From the NCBI GenBank assembly GCA_030035585.1, contig CM057461.1:173053624-173117623 (forward strand): a stretch of DNA of 64,000 nt, written 5' to 3'. The first letter of the stretch is position 1, and the number at the start of each line of letters is the position of its first letter. Positions 28,675 through 41,309 of this stretch are shown piece by piece. Below the pieces are notes generated by a model. The model had not been told where the DNA came from. It was given only the letters and a program-made list of their open reading frames with translations, and made no database searches. This stretch comes from Dugong dugon (lineage: Eukaryota; Chordata; Mammalia; Sirenia; Dugongidae). Made by a program: the position numbers and the translations under genes.

Positions 28675-30897
28675 GTTGTTGGTGTTACATGCCGTTGAGT
28701 CCGTTCCGACTCATAGTGACCCTATAGAGCGAAACACTGCCCGGTCCTGCGCCATCCTCTCTATTGTTGTTATGCTTGAGCCCATTGTTGCAGCCACTGT
28801 GTCAGTTCATCTTGTTGAGGGTCTTCCTGTTTTTTGCTGACCCTCTACTTTACCAAGTATGATATCCTTCTCCAGGGACTGGTCCCTCCTGATAACATGT
28901 CCAAAGCATGTGAGACAAAGTCTCACCATCCTTTCCTCTAAGGAGCATTGCAGCTATACTTCTTCCAAGACAGATTTGTTTGTTCTTTTGGCAGTCCATG
29001 GTGTAGTCAATATTCTTCCCAACACTACAATTCAAATGCATCAATTCTGCTTATTCATTGCCCAGCTTTCCCATGCATATGAGGTGATTGAAAACACCAT
29101 GGCTTGGGTCAGGCACTCCTTAGTCTTTAAAGTGAAATCTTTGCTTTTTAACATTTTAAAGAGGTCTTTTGCAGCAGATTTGTCCAATGCAATACATTCT
29201 TTGATTTCTTGACCACTGCTTCCATGGACGTTGATTGTGGATCCAAGTAAAATGAAATCCTTGACAACTTCAGTCTTTTCTCCATTTATCGTGATGTTGC
29301 TTATTGGTCCAGTAGTGAGGATTTTCGTTTTCTTTATGTTGAGGTGTAATCCATACTGAAGGCTGTGGTCTTTGATCTTCATCAGTAAGTGCTTCAAGTC
29401 CTCTTCGTTCAGGAAGGAAGGTTGTGTCATCTGCATGACACAGGTTGTCAATGAGTCTTCCTCCAATCTTGATGTCACATTCTTTTTCATACAGTCCAGC
29501 TTCTTGGATTATTTGCTTAGCATACAGATTGAATAAGTGTGGTGAAAGGACACAACCCTGATGCATACCTTTCTTAACTTTAAACCACTCAGTATCCCCT
29601 TGTTCTGTTCAAATGACTGCCTCTTGGTCTATGTACAGGTTCCTCATGAACACAATTAAGTGTTCTGGAATTCCCATTCTTCACAATGTTATCCGTAATT
29701 TGTTCTGACCCACACAGTAGAATGCCTTTGTATAGTCAATAAAACACAGGTAAACATCTTTCTGGTATTCTCTGCTTTCAGCCAAGATCCATCTGACATT
29801 AGCAATAATACCCCTTGTTCCACATCCTCTTCTGAATCCAGCTTGAAATTCTGGCAGTTCCCTGTTGATGTACTGCTGTAACTGCTTTTGAATGATTTTC
29901 AGCAAAATTTTACTTGCATGTGATATTAATGATATTGTTTGATAATTTCTGTGTTCTGCTGGATCACCTTTCTTTGCAATGGGTACAAATATGGATGTCT
30001 TCCAGTCAGTTTGTGAGGCAGCTGTCTTCCAAATTTCTTGGCATAGATAAGTGAACACCTCCAGCACTGCATCCGTTTGTGGAAACATCTCAATTGGTAT
30101 TCCGTCAATTCCTGGAGCCTTGTTTTTTTGCCAATCCCTTCAGTGCAGCTTGAATTTCTTCTTTCAGTGCCATCAGTTCTTGATTGTGTGCTACCTCCTG
30201 AAATGAGTGAACATCAACCATTCTTTTTGGTACAGTGACTCTGTATATTCCTTCCATCTTCTTTTGATGCTTCCTGCACCATTTAATATTTTCCTTACAG
30301 AGTCCTTTGATATTGGAACTTGAGGCTTGAATTTTTTCTTCAGTTCTTTCAGCTTGAGAAATGTCGAGCCTGTTCTTCGCTTTTGGTTTTCTAACTCCAG
30401 GTCTTTGCACATTTCATTGTAATACTTTATTTTGTCTTCTGGAACCGCCCTTTTAAATCTTGTGTTCAGCTCTTTTACTTCATCATTTCTTCCTTTCACT
30501 TTAGCTTCTCTACATTCAAGAGCAAGTTTCAGAGCCTCTTCTGACATGCATTTTAGTCTTTTCTGTCTTTTTAGTGACCTCTTGTTTTCTTCATTTATGA
30601 TCTTCTTGATGTCATTCCACAGATGGTCAGGTCTTCGGTTATTAGTATTCAATTTGTGAAATCTGTTCTTGAGATGGTCTCTAAATTCAGATGGAACATA
30701 CTCAAGGTCATACTTTGGCTCTCATGGACTTATTTTAACTTTCTTCAACTTCAGCTTAAACTTGGCATATGAGAAATTGATGGTCTGTTCCACAGTTGGC
30801 CCCTTGTTCTGATAATATTGAGCTTTTCCATTGTCTCTTTCCACAGATGTAATCAATTTGATTCCTATGTATTCCATCTGGCAAGGTCCTTGTATAT
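28675..30897 (-). mobile_element. RTE-type LINE (BovB-like clade), 5' truncated and decayed
   Basis: Read on minus, the element starts inside the C-terminal part of the endonuclease (a degenerate AKFKLKLKKVK segment). It runs through the reverse transcriptase and ends in a 3' UTR whose last 50 or so bases resemble the AfroSINE tail. There is no poly-A; the 3' end meets an AT repeat (28660-28675), as is usual for RTE elements. Frames are broken throughout. It probably represents the LINE that mobilised the SINEs in this genome (inference from the shared tail). Confidence 0.9.
28850..30659 (-). pseudogene. RTE reverse-transcriptase ORF remnant
   Basis: Minus-strand pieces in order: a charged N-terminal part (30652-30191, DHLWNDIKKIINEENKRSLK), the RT core at 30088-29681 with IAKKGDPAEHRNYQTISLIS and ELPEFQAGFRRGCGTRG and FIDYTKAFYCVG, the MHQGCVLSPHLFNLYA block and a HADDT catalytic box at 29566-29270, and the thumb region (29490-29041, LHLNIKKTKILTTGP). 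YADD has become HADD, and at least three frame breaks and stops divide the ORF. It is non-functional. Confidence 0.92.
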
Positions 30898-30904
30898 AAA
30901 TACA

Positions 30905-31065
30905 TGTGTTGTTGTTGTTAGGTGCCGTCAAGTTGGTGCTGAGTCATAGTGACCCTATAGGACAGAGCAGAATTGCCGCATGAGGTTTCCCAGGATCAGC
31001 TGGTGGATTTGAACTGCTGACCTTTCGGTTAGCAGCTGAGCTTTTAACCACTGCGCCACCACGAC
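30905..31065 (-). mobile_element. AfroSINE, variant with (TTG)n-type tail
   Basis: On + it begins gttgttgttgttaggtgccg, keeps tcatagtgaccctatagg and cagctggtggatttgaact, and ends in the head complement actgcgccacc. Its 3' end (GTTGTT on +) resembles the RTE terminus at 28675 more than other SINEs here do. It lies 7 nt from the truncated RTE 5' end, in the same orientation. Confidence 0.88.
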
Positions 31066-31089
31066 TACATACATATATATGTATGTATA

Positions 31090-31136
<47 letters not shown>

Positions 31137-31180
31137 GTATATATGTATATATATACACACACACACATACACATATATAT
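31066..31180. repeat. AT / TATG / CA compound microsatellite
   Basis: Runs of ta, tatg and ca units next to the SINE head. The two-strand low-complexity reading frames here are artefacts of the repeat. Confidence 0.95.
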
Positions 31181-32689
31181 TTCTCCACCCATCTGTCAAA
31201 TATATTTATATCCCCTCCCCAGGCAAAAGGCAGTAAATGGATTTTTTTTCTTACGTCTAGCAATCATGCTTTTGCCATTTTGAGGAGGATGAAAAAGGGA
31301 AACATTTCTAATTTCCCAGCTACGCTGTAAAACTCAAGCAAATCTCTCATTCTTTTCTAACACACTTGTAAAGGATGAGAATTCAGGGAAAATGTGTGGA
31401 GGTTCTTTCTCACACAGAGTACCCTATGTAGAAACAGGAAGTGCCGAGTCTGAGGTATAAATTACAGTCTGCCAGAGTGCTGGGAGAAGGAACTGATTTC
31501 TGTTTGTTAGAGGTCATCATTACTGTTCATTTCCACAGCAACCAGAAACTTGGTGATTTTGACAAACAGTGTAAAACTGTGGAAGGCTGAAGGGGAAAAA
31601 GAATGAAGGGACTGTAAATCTTCACTTGCTTTCATGATTCTTAGAAAAGGGCAACTTGCTCTGAAGTCTGATTTTTGCAGCAGTCTTATTTCAGAATGAC
31701 TGGATCATCACCTCTTTTGATTTGGGGAGAATGCAGGGCATTATATTTTTGATTTGGGGTGAATTAAATTAATCTCACACTTGTTTGGGGTCATTATGAA
31801 CTTCATGACAATATTGTGAAATGGCAAAGCTGCAGCGATGATGAGGTCCTAAGATTCTGGCAGGATCTTGCTTTTTATTAGAAACTGTGGATGTGATTGT
31901 AGTTGCCCTTCATTACATTGGAAGGACTACAGGATTCTAGTCATCCCCCCTCCACCTCAATTGCAGGGTGATTAGTGTGTGTGATTGTGTGAAAACGTCA
32001 TTCGATCTGTCAAAAGAGTCACTAACTCAACATTCTATCCACCACGCAGTATTGATAGCCAACATATAATTCTACCTTTAATCACTTGGAAAATAGAACA
32101 GAATATTAAGTCCTTGGAAATCTGACTATAATTACAGGGAGAATTAAATAAAAGAAACATTAGTAGATTTATGAAATGAACATGGCTTTGAGTATTCTTG
32201 TTAGATGTCATCTTACTCTTGTCAACAAAATTATTAGCTATGGTATATCTCAACACTCATTTTCTTGGTGTCTCTAATATTAGATAAGTGAAATAAAATT
32301 GTAAATGGATATTTGTGTGAATGTGGAATGGAGTGATAAAATATGCTGTTTTCTGAAGGATAATTATATTATCCAAAATATGAGCCAAATGATCATTACA
32401 TTGATTCTAATTTTCTTACCAATTTTGCTTAAGCATAATTTTAAGAGATTCTCTTTAATTTCTCAAAGATGTACTGAATTTAGGATAGAAATGGTTAACT
32501 CAGTCATGTACAGACCAGGGAGACAGACCCTGTTAGGGAAATTTTTCTGAGCACACCTCTGTCTGATGAACTCAATGCAACTTTGTATGCCATTTGGGGG
32601 TGTGTTTGGATGCATCTTTAGGTTTATTGGAAGGAACCTCAATGATATCAGTTTTTTATTTCATGTTTCACACCTCAGTCTATAACCTT

Positions 32690-32857
32690 AAACCAAAACC
32701 AAAGCTGTTGCCATTGAGTCAATTCCAACTCATAGTTGTTGACCCTATAGGACAGAGTAAAACTGCCCCATAGGGTCTCCAAGGAGTGGCTGGTGGAGTC
32801 GAACTGCTGACCTTTTGGTTAGTAGCTGAGCTCTTAACCATTGCTCCACCAGAGCTC
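32690..32857 (-). mobile_element. AfroSINE, short form, upstream of exon w10
   Basis: On + it runs from the tail complement aaaccaaaaccaaagctgtt through ggctggtggagtcgaactgc to ttgctccaccagagctc. It ends 96 nt before the exon w10 acceptor and is antisense to CPS1. Confidence 0.92.
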
Positions 32858-32953
32858 TAAATAACATGGAGAGGAAAGACTGCTATATGTTTTCAGCCAA
32901 ATAAGACATTTATAAAATGTTTGTAAGAGAAAGTATGTCTTCTCCTTTGGCAG

Positions 32954-33072
32954 GCCATAGAAAACAACATTTCCCTTGATGAGATTGAGAAGCTCACATC
33001 CATTGATAAGTGGTTTTTGTACAAGATGCGTGACATTTTAAGCATGGAAAAGACACTTAAAGGGCTCAACAG
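32954..33072 (+). CDS. CPS1: CPS1 exon w10: middle helical region
   Basis: 39 codons plus AG of a serine codon (human 857-896): [20 protein letters not shown] and [19 protein letters not shown]. The pattern [I/L]-x-E-I-x-x-L-T-x-ID-W-FL-KM is the conserved start of the CPSase middle helical domain (IDPWFL in bacteria). Recalled changes from human are D859E, D860N, M862I, Y872S and N886S. This is the densest cluster of substitutions in the window, on the solvent-exposed helices. Phase 0 in, phase 2 out; donor gtaagg. Confidence 0.98.
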
Positions 33073-35379
33073 GTAAGGCAATATTGCCTGATTAACTCCA
33101 GATGTCTTCTGTGCAACTTTCCCTCTTACCCTTAAGCATTTGATCAAAGTTCTGCTTCAATGAGATAAATAGTGTGAAGGTTGGAAAACAGTAGTCATGG
33201 TCACAAGACAAATGGTAGTTTTTAGATGTTTATTTTATGAAAGGAATTTATTAATATTTCTAATCCTTTTCTGCCATTATCCTTACCATCAAACATAAGA
33301 TGATTTTATTAGAACTGTCTTTTGAATTTACAAAAATAAGTTTACATTTATGAATATATGTATTATTTTATTATCAAACATTACCTGGATTTTAATTTTA
33401 TGCACCAATAATTAAATGAATAAGATTCTTGTTTCCACAAATTTTCTCCGAAGTTCTGAAACCTCTTTTTCTTTTATACTATCAGCTTACGCATTTCCGT
33501 ATATTGATGAGCAAAGGCATTCCTCTTGCATTCTACTGATATTTTTTAACATTGGCACTTCCAGTTCTGCATGCAAATAAGCCACATTCAGGTTTTTGCT
33601 AATAGACTCTTTACCTCTCAGTCATTTACATTTTTATCTCCTTCATGGCCAATTATTTTTAAAATTTCATTTCATGTTCAGAATAGTCCGATAATGTCAG
33701 TGCTTTAACATCTACCTTTTTATTTTTCATGGGAAGACCATTTGTTGGGGCACCTCAGGCTTGTGAAGTTACAGATAGCTTTAAAAGAGGTATCTTTGAT
33801 AACAGGAGCATTTATTAGTAATTTGAGGAAGACAGTATAGTCCTCTTTTGCTTCTCCCTCTCAAAGAGGCTCTGAAATACACTATCATTGAAAGATGTCT
33901 CTCTTAAAAGTTTACGGATGTGTTTAAAGAGGGAAATGATTTTGTTTGTATAAACTGTTCTCAAATGGTTTGAGAAGATGTAGAAAAATCACTTCAAATG
34001 TTGTTGAGGACAGTAGAAGGACTTCAAAGCCTGGACTTGTCAATTGTTTGAGAACTCTAGTGTATAGTCGAGGTGCTATATTTGCCGAATCAAGATGTAC
34101 ACAAACCGGGCGATAAAAACACCTGACTTTCTTTTTAACCAAAATTAGATTCTTTTTAATCTGTTTGATAACTTCCCAAGAGAAATGCTTAGTTTTAAAA
34201 ATTGAGGATTCCTTTCTGCCCAGGATGAAACTAGCCATAGTTATCTATAACTCATCCTTCTTAGTGATCACATAAAATGAACAGTAGATAGTGGTGAGTT
34301 AGGAATGGAGCCTATACATTTATCTTAGAATTTTGCTGACTTAAGATTTTCTTTCTTGGTTTATGATGCCAGCAGAACTTCTATGTTGAATTATAGTCTG
34401 TTCCACTGTTTTTTTTTTCAGTTTTAGGCAAGTGATTTCGAATGCCAAGGAAACCACACCAATTAAACCACATGAGGGTGCTAGAAACTTGCAGTATGTC
34501 AACTATAGTAGCAGTGAAAGAGACCTGGGGTGAAAAATACCAGATAGCATTGGGATTTAAATTTCCACTTGATATACATTCTGCTTTTTGGGTGAATTTG
34601 ATGATTTAATTGAATAGTTTTTGCTACAACAGAAAGCAGGTTTTGAGGTGCTAATTAAGCAGAGATATATTGATATTTTGTATATTGATAGTGAAAAAAG
34701 TCCCTGGAGGATTAGGACAACTCACTGTTATAGATCACTTATAATATCTTTCTGACTTCCACATTCTATTGAATTTATTTACTGATTATTTGATATTTTC
34801 AGTCACCATCTTCTGGGAAAACGTATTTGTAAATAGAGATATTTTCCATTGTTCATAATGATCTACATTACAAAACTATATAAAGCTTTTAATATCTTTA
34901 AAGAGTCTAAAAAATATAGTTCCAACTATATATCTTCCTTATAGTTTTTTTTTTTTTTTTTTTTTTAATCCAGGGAGGTTAAAGTACCTATTACAGAGTG
35001 GAAGCTAAAGTAAGCTCAGAATGAAACTCTTAATGGATGATCCAAGACATTAGTAAACCTGAACCCTGAACTCATTTTATTTTCTGAGTGATGCTTAACT
35101 GTTTTATTCATTTCTTTTTGAATGTCATAGATGCACGTGCAGCAATTCAATAATAATTGTTATTTAGAGATGTTATATACATACAATAACAATAGATGGT
35201 ACTAAAGCTACCCATATTAGTCATTCTGTAGCACATGGGGGTCTGAAGTGGAAAGAATATCCTAGCTGAAGGGGTGTCAGTGTGTAGGAGTGTGGAAAAA
35301 TCCAATCCCCACTTCTCTGCCCCTTCTGTCCTGACACCAGCTGCACAGGCCGCACTTCTTCCTCTGACCCTAACCACCC

Positions 35380-36170
35380 AGAGCTAGGTCAGACCTCATA
35401 TGTTAAAGGACACAGTCCTCTAGACTGCCATGTCTTCCCAAGACCTCAGATGCCAGCCCAAGCTTGGGAGGCCCCACCACATCCTTACTTCTGACTTGTA
35501 GGCTACGAATTTGGTGTTTTCCCATTACCCCTTCAGGATGCCAGCCATAAACTCAGGAGTCCCCAGGGCTTCCCTCACTTTGGTCCTGTTGGATACAAAT
35601 TTAGGGGTTTCCTCTACCCTTTAAGGATTCCAGTCATAAGCTCAGGGGTCCCTAGGGCACTTCCACTTCTGACCTGTTGTCTCCCACTACTCCTTCTTCG
35701 GACTTAATAATTCACTAGAATGACTCACAGAACTCATGGAAAGCGCTGTACTGTATTTAAGATTACAGTTTTATTATAGCAAAAAGGATACAAATGAGAT
35801 GCATAGGGCAAGATCTGGGATGCTTCCCAATGTGAGGGTTCCAAGTTCCAAAAAGGGATGCACTAACTTCCTACATACATCATGTCTTTCACCAACCAGA
35901 AATCTCATGGAGCTTCCAAGTCCAGAGCCTTTATTGGGGCCTTATTATGTAGACATGATTAATGATACATTGAATCATGCCTGATTCCCCTTCCCGATGG
36001 ACCTCCCCCCAGGTGGTCTTTCTGGCCAACCCCCTACCTGAATTACCTCATTAGCATAAACCCTTGAGTATTAATCACTGGGGAAGTTCCAAGGTTTTAG
36101 AGGTTATCTCTCAGGAACCAGTAACAAAGACCAAATTCTTTGGGTAAAGTTAATTGTAAACCCCACAGTA
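35380..36170 (-). mobile_element. LTR-like sequence (ancient ERVL-type solo LTR)
   Basis: Phrases such as agaatgactcacagaactca, then ggaaagcgctgtactgtatt and ttttattatagcaaaaagga, resemble an ERVL-class LTR (MER21-like from memory). AATAAA-type signals lie on the minus strand (near 35933 and 35770). An internal direct repeat of about 85 nt occurs at 35489-35571 and 35575-35658. No internal viral coding sequence is seen and the ends and target duplication were not resolved. Confidence 0.5.
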
Positions 36171-36260
36171 GGACTTGAATTTCCTTGCAGTGTTTTGGTT
36201 TTCTCATTATTAGCCTAAACTATGAAGTCTGCTTTTTCTAAGCCTCTAAATATCCAGGGA

Positions 36261-36459
36261 GGAGCCCTGGTGACACCGCCGTTAAAGTGCTTGACTGTTA
36301 ACCAGATGGTCTGCGATTTGAACCCACCAGCCGCTCCGCAGGAGAAAGATGTGGCAGTCTGCTTCTGTAAAGATTTCAGCCTTGGAAACCCTATGAGGCA
36401 GTTCTACTCTGTCCTATAGGGTTGCTATGAATTGAGATCGACTTAGTGGTAATGGGTTA
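36261..36459 (+). mobile_element. AfroSINE, long form, with clean target duplication
   Basis: Head ggagccctggtgacaccgcc, middle block gagaaagatgtggcagtctg and tail gttgctatgaattgagatcg. It is flanked by the direct repeat aaatatccagggagg (36248-36262 and 36459-36473; its last bases overlap the SINE head), which shows retrotransposition. Confidence 0.95.
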
Positions 36460-36879
36460 AATATCCAGGGAGGCTTAGTCATCAAGGTATCTAGATCAAC
36501 TGCTCAAGAGTAATAGTACCTCCCTACTAACTGCTGACATTTATATAGCTGAATAATGTATTGCAGGTTTGGAGAAAGTTAAGAAAATAAGTTTTTCTTT
36601 TTCATTTGTATTTATTTGTGGTTCACTTTGTTTCAAGATTTCAACTACTGCAGTGTTGGAAAGGCTGGCTTTTGAGGTAGGCTAAAGAAGTAGCTATTTG
36701 TTGTGATTTGAGATGATCCCCAAATTTTCCTACCTTAGCATATTTCTGGCTCAAGAGGCCCCTTTTTCCTGGGGAAAAAAGCAGTGGTTACTTCACTTGG
36801 AAGAAGAGGAGAAACTTAAAGAGAGAATAAGATATGGAACGTTAGGAATAGGTTAAATTCACCTGATTTCTTCATTGTG

Positions 36880-37080
36880 CACTGGAAGAAACATAGGCGA
36901 TAGAGCTAAGTAGACTGGCATGCCCGTCTTACCCACCATGGAATCATGGGCACACTCTCTCCCTCACTTTTCTAGCCTCATATTCTTCCTGATAATGTCT
37001 ACTTCATAGCTTTGTTATGATATGAAACTTAAACGATACAAGTATAAAGGACACCTGGCACCTGGTGGGTGCCCAAGAAA
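36880..37080 (+). mobile_element. MIR-like relic
   Basis: tctagcctcatattcttcct, gataatgtctacttcatagc, tttgttatgatatgaaactt and cacctggcacctggtgggtg follow the second half of sense MIR. Confidence 0.6.
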
Positions 37081-40000
37081 GTCTGCTCTCTTTTCCCCTG
37101 AAAGTAAAAATATCATCTGTTTTAATAAAGGCTATTTCATAATTCTAGATATATACACATGGAGACTCAGTTTCAGAGTCACAGTTTGCATTTGCTTATG
37201 TATTTTGCAATGCATCATTTCTTAATTTTCTCTATGATGCATTGTCACTTATTTTAATAGAAGACCTATTTTTTTAAAGGAAGCAATGATAGCTAGTATG
37301 CAAATTCTATTCTTATCAAAAGATCAATAGTACACCATTATGATAATGAATAAAAATTCCCACTCCTACGGTTGTTAATCATGTTAAAATTCTTCTAAAA
37401 TCCGATAAATACACTCACTAGCAAAAAATGTGAATATCATTCAAACTGATGGCCAGTTTGTGACTTGTATTTACATATACGTAGTCATCAGAAATAAAGT
37501 CCAAAATTTGACTCTCAAATGGAATATACCCACGTATTTAGTATATGTGTGAGTGTCTACAGAGTGGGATGGTGGCGCGGAGATTGTAACAAGGCATTAT
37601 GAAATAACTGATAAGTGTTCCATGCCTGTGAGAAAGTGGAAATTATAATAAGAAACAATTTCCCTCAAGGGTGGAGATAACCAAGTATCATGCTCAGTAT
37701 GATTGATGAAATCCCAGGCTTCTGCAGGGTGATGAGGCAAGGTAGACAGGTCTTAGAATAGTAATTAACCCAGCATCCCAGCTCTGAGTGCTTGCTCCCA
37801 TCAAAGCTCAGTTTGCAGTCTCCGGTACATGAGTATAGTAATGGCAACCCTCACGATACTTCCAGAACAATATCCAATTTTACCAGCTGAAGTGATAACC
37901 ATTATTCAGACAGCTTTGGCAAAAAATCTCTCTTTCCCACTTGAGTCCACCAATTTTCTCCTTTTTCTCTTAAATTGTTTATTGCTACTCAAGGGCATGC
38001 TAGGGAGTTAGCCTTTATGGCAGCTCCCCAAATTTATAAGCTAGTGTAGGGGCATTAATTGATCTAGAGTGATAGCATATTTCTTTAGGTTTTGAAAAGT
38101 TTCTCTTTACTCAATGTGATGGAGTTGGATCCTGTAGGATTCCGATGCTTATTTTACATATGCATTGGAGATTAGGTGTTTGAGAGTCACCAAAGATCTA
38201 TTAACTTCAGATCACACTGATCAAGTAGTTTGAGAAAAGCTAAGTCAGTTAGAATTTTTAGTGGAACTGAAAAATTTGTATAAACTTTATCCATTGACTT
38301 TTACTACTGAGCTACCCAGATTTTAGTATGTGGATTTTTCCCACACTCACTTATCCTACCAATACTGACTTTTTCACATGTTATACTCCTCCCATGTAGC
38401 ATTTTCCTGAATGCTTACTAACAGAAAGTCATACTTTTTTTTTTTTTTTTTTTAATTGAAAATTACAAAATTCTCACCCCTTGTCCTTTCTTCCATTGGT
38501 ACATGGAAAAAATTCAGTCTTGGTCATTCAAAGAAATCTGACCTGGAGGCTGGAAGTATAAGAACTGTAAATCAAATAGATAAGCATGTCAAATGTCTTC
38601 ATCAATTAGGTCTTCCTAATACAGCTGATTCCCCTAAAGTAACAAAAGAGTGGATTTAGAAGTCTATCACTTAATACAGAGATTTGAATTTTGTTTGAAT
38701 TCAATAGTACTGAGTCCCTCAGATGTCTGTGTTTAAAGGTGTGGAAATGTGAATAAGATAACATCTGGAGGAAATAAAATTACATATAATAGATATTTTC
38801 ATTATAGTTGTTGTTTTTGCTAGGTGTCCTTGAGTCAATTGCAGTAGCCAATGAGGGGGTGATAGGCCTATTCCCCTAGAACAAGCACAGATAATAAAGA
38901 TTTCAACTATATTAGGAATTAATAGACAAGCACTGGTACAAGAATCCACAGTTGAACTCCTTTTGTTATAAGTAAAGAAGGAAGTCAGCTATAATAAGGC
39001 TTGTTTGTGATCAGGAACTATTTCAGAACATTATACCACAACCGTTTTTATTTATAATATCAATTTTAATTAGAAATTTTAGATTGAAAGACAACCATGA
39101 TACATCGGTGTTGGGAGGGAACTACAAGCAAGAAGAAATGTGAGAGTACTAATTACTATCTTTGAACATCTGCTTATCCTCTTTTCAAATATTTTATTCA
39201 CTTATTTTGGTTTTTGGTTCTTTAGCTGTTTCTGACTGACATATTCAGCTCCAGGACTTTATTAAACTTGCCTAAATTATAAAAATCTGTTCTTTTAATG
39301 GCTAAAACTAAGCTGAATTAAGTTTAGAATCCTCCCTTCAAGTGATAAGTTTAAAGAAGACAGTCAGCCTTCACTTGTGTTATATATATCATGCTAAAGT
39401 ACTGCAAAGCAGGTTTTCCGCCACTTATGATGATTGCCTTTTCTTTTGCATTTCATCCAATGTGGACAATTTTCCTTGAATAGTCCATTTTGCTTTTCAG
39501 TTTTTTTGCACAATGCTGCTGTTTACATTAGCAACATTGTCGAGTACTATTTAAAAAGAATTGGCTTCATCGATTTTAGATGTCCAAAAGTAGAAGATAT
39601 GACCATTGTGATACAGTTTATAGCACATATAATACAGGAAGCTAAGGATTGGATCCATTTCTCTATTAATTATTGACATAAACTTAATTTACTGTGGATC
39701 TATGTACACATTATCCGGAAACTTTTTTTTCGTCCAGTATTCTATGGGCTTAATGTACTTTTTTGCCATCCTAATTCCGATAATATCAATATTCTCTTCC
39801 TCTTTCCTTGCCACTTACTGCTACAGTATAGTTAAAAAAAAAAAAGCACTTCTCACAGGCCCAGTTTCCATCTGAACATCACTATGTTCAATGTGATAAA
39901 CTATGCCCACTGGTGAGTGCTGAAAATCATAGGTGTCCCTGTTGCATACAAAAACAATCTAGGGCAAGCCTGGTGAGTTCCACTTGGGTATTCAAGTGCT

Positions 40001-41309
40001 AAATTGAGCTCAATAAAGTTGGCCATTTCCCTGCAGCCACAAACTTCTGGCAGACGTAATAATGCAGGTGTCACCTTAGCTGGAACACTCCGTTTGAATG
40101 TCCTCTCCTACACATGTTAGTTTCTATTGACTTCTTATTTAACTTGCCCATGATGCGTGAAAAAACTAGAGAAAATGTTTTGTGCTTATATTTAACTAAA
40201 ATTTTCTAGAGAAAACTGTCACCTCAAAGTTGTTAAAAGTTAAATATAAGAAAGACAAAGGTCAGCACTTTATCTTTTAATGATAATCTATATTTTCTGC
40301 TAGGAAAAAATAGCAACTTTAGCCTTAAAATATTAAATAGAGAAGTAATTTAGGGAAAGGCATGTATGATTTTAACATATAACATACGTTATAATATTTA
40401 TGATACTTTACAATGGTGTATATTTGTGATACCATTAATTATTTTGATGCAGAATGAGAATAGAGATGGATGGACACTTTAGAGGAACCCATTGATTTGA
40501 TTTGCAGGAAATGGTCTTAGGTTCTCAGTCATTACTATTAAATCACACTGAGTTTCTGAGTCCCGGTTTCACGCTAGTTGAAAAAAGAAAGTTTTCTTTT
40601 TTTTAACTACGCAGCCATGCAGCTAAATAAATATATATTATATGTCAAGTGGAAAATAATTTTACAAGTTACTACATATTGCCATTCAATTGTTTTAGTC
40701 TTCATACCCCAAACCGTTCATCTAATAAATATTTTCATAAATACTAAACATTGAGGCTTACATGAAAAGTTTCCTTTTTTTCTCTGTAAAAGGGGAGTAT
40801 TACTGTGAGAATTTCTATGCCTCTGTGAATTAATGTAGAAAATACATTTGATTTTTAATTTACCTTTAGGTTCCATGTGATAAGATAGAGATTTTTAGTA
40901 GATGTTGTAGTTTTGATATGATACCATCAACTTTTTTTAAACTAATGAGATGGCATTTTCATCATTTTGAAAATAATTATGCATCTTGGAAAGTGTGAGG
41001 TAGCACTTATGACTTTGGCATGGACAAGATGAATATTTTACTTAAAGGGTTTTCAGAAGTGATTTTCAGACCCCTCATAAAGTAAACATTAGTATTTTCT
41101 GTATATTAATTCTAATATGTTTGATAATTCTAAAAATCTGAAATAGATTTAAAATAACATGCAGACAGAATTTCTATGTATACCTCTATTAATAGTCAAG
41201 AATTAATAGATTATCCCTGTGTCAATATCTCTGTTCTCAGCATGATGAGTTATGTATTTACTTGATGGCATTTCTCTTTAATAGGGCTGTTATTAGACCA
41301 GATGGTATT

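Larger units (their letters stand above)
27426..32953 (+). other. CPS1: CPS1 intron w9-w10
   Basis: 5.5 kb. It holds a 5'-truncated RTE LINE (28675-30897, minus), an AfroSINE abutting it (30905-31065, minus), AT/TATG/CA microsatellite sequence (31066-31180) and an AfroSINE at 32690-32857 (minus). No recognised elements at 27426-28650 or 31181-32689. Acceptor ctcctttggcag. Confidence 0.85.

Noticed and set aside
37829-39676. Small frames in the 18.7-kb intron (for example 37829-38011, 38456-38659, 39434-39676) as possible nested genes
   Set aside because: Short, no domain, no promoter or polyadenylation context visible, and such lengths are expected by chance in AT-rich DNA.
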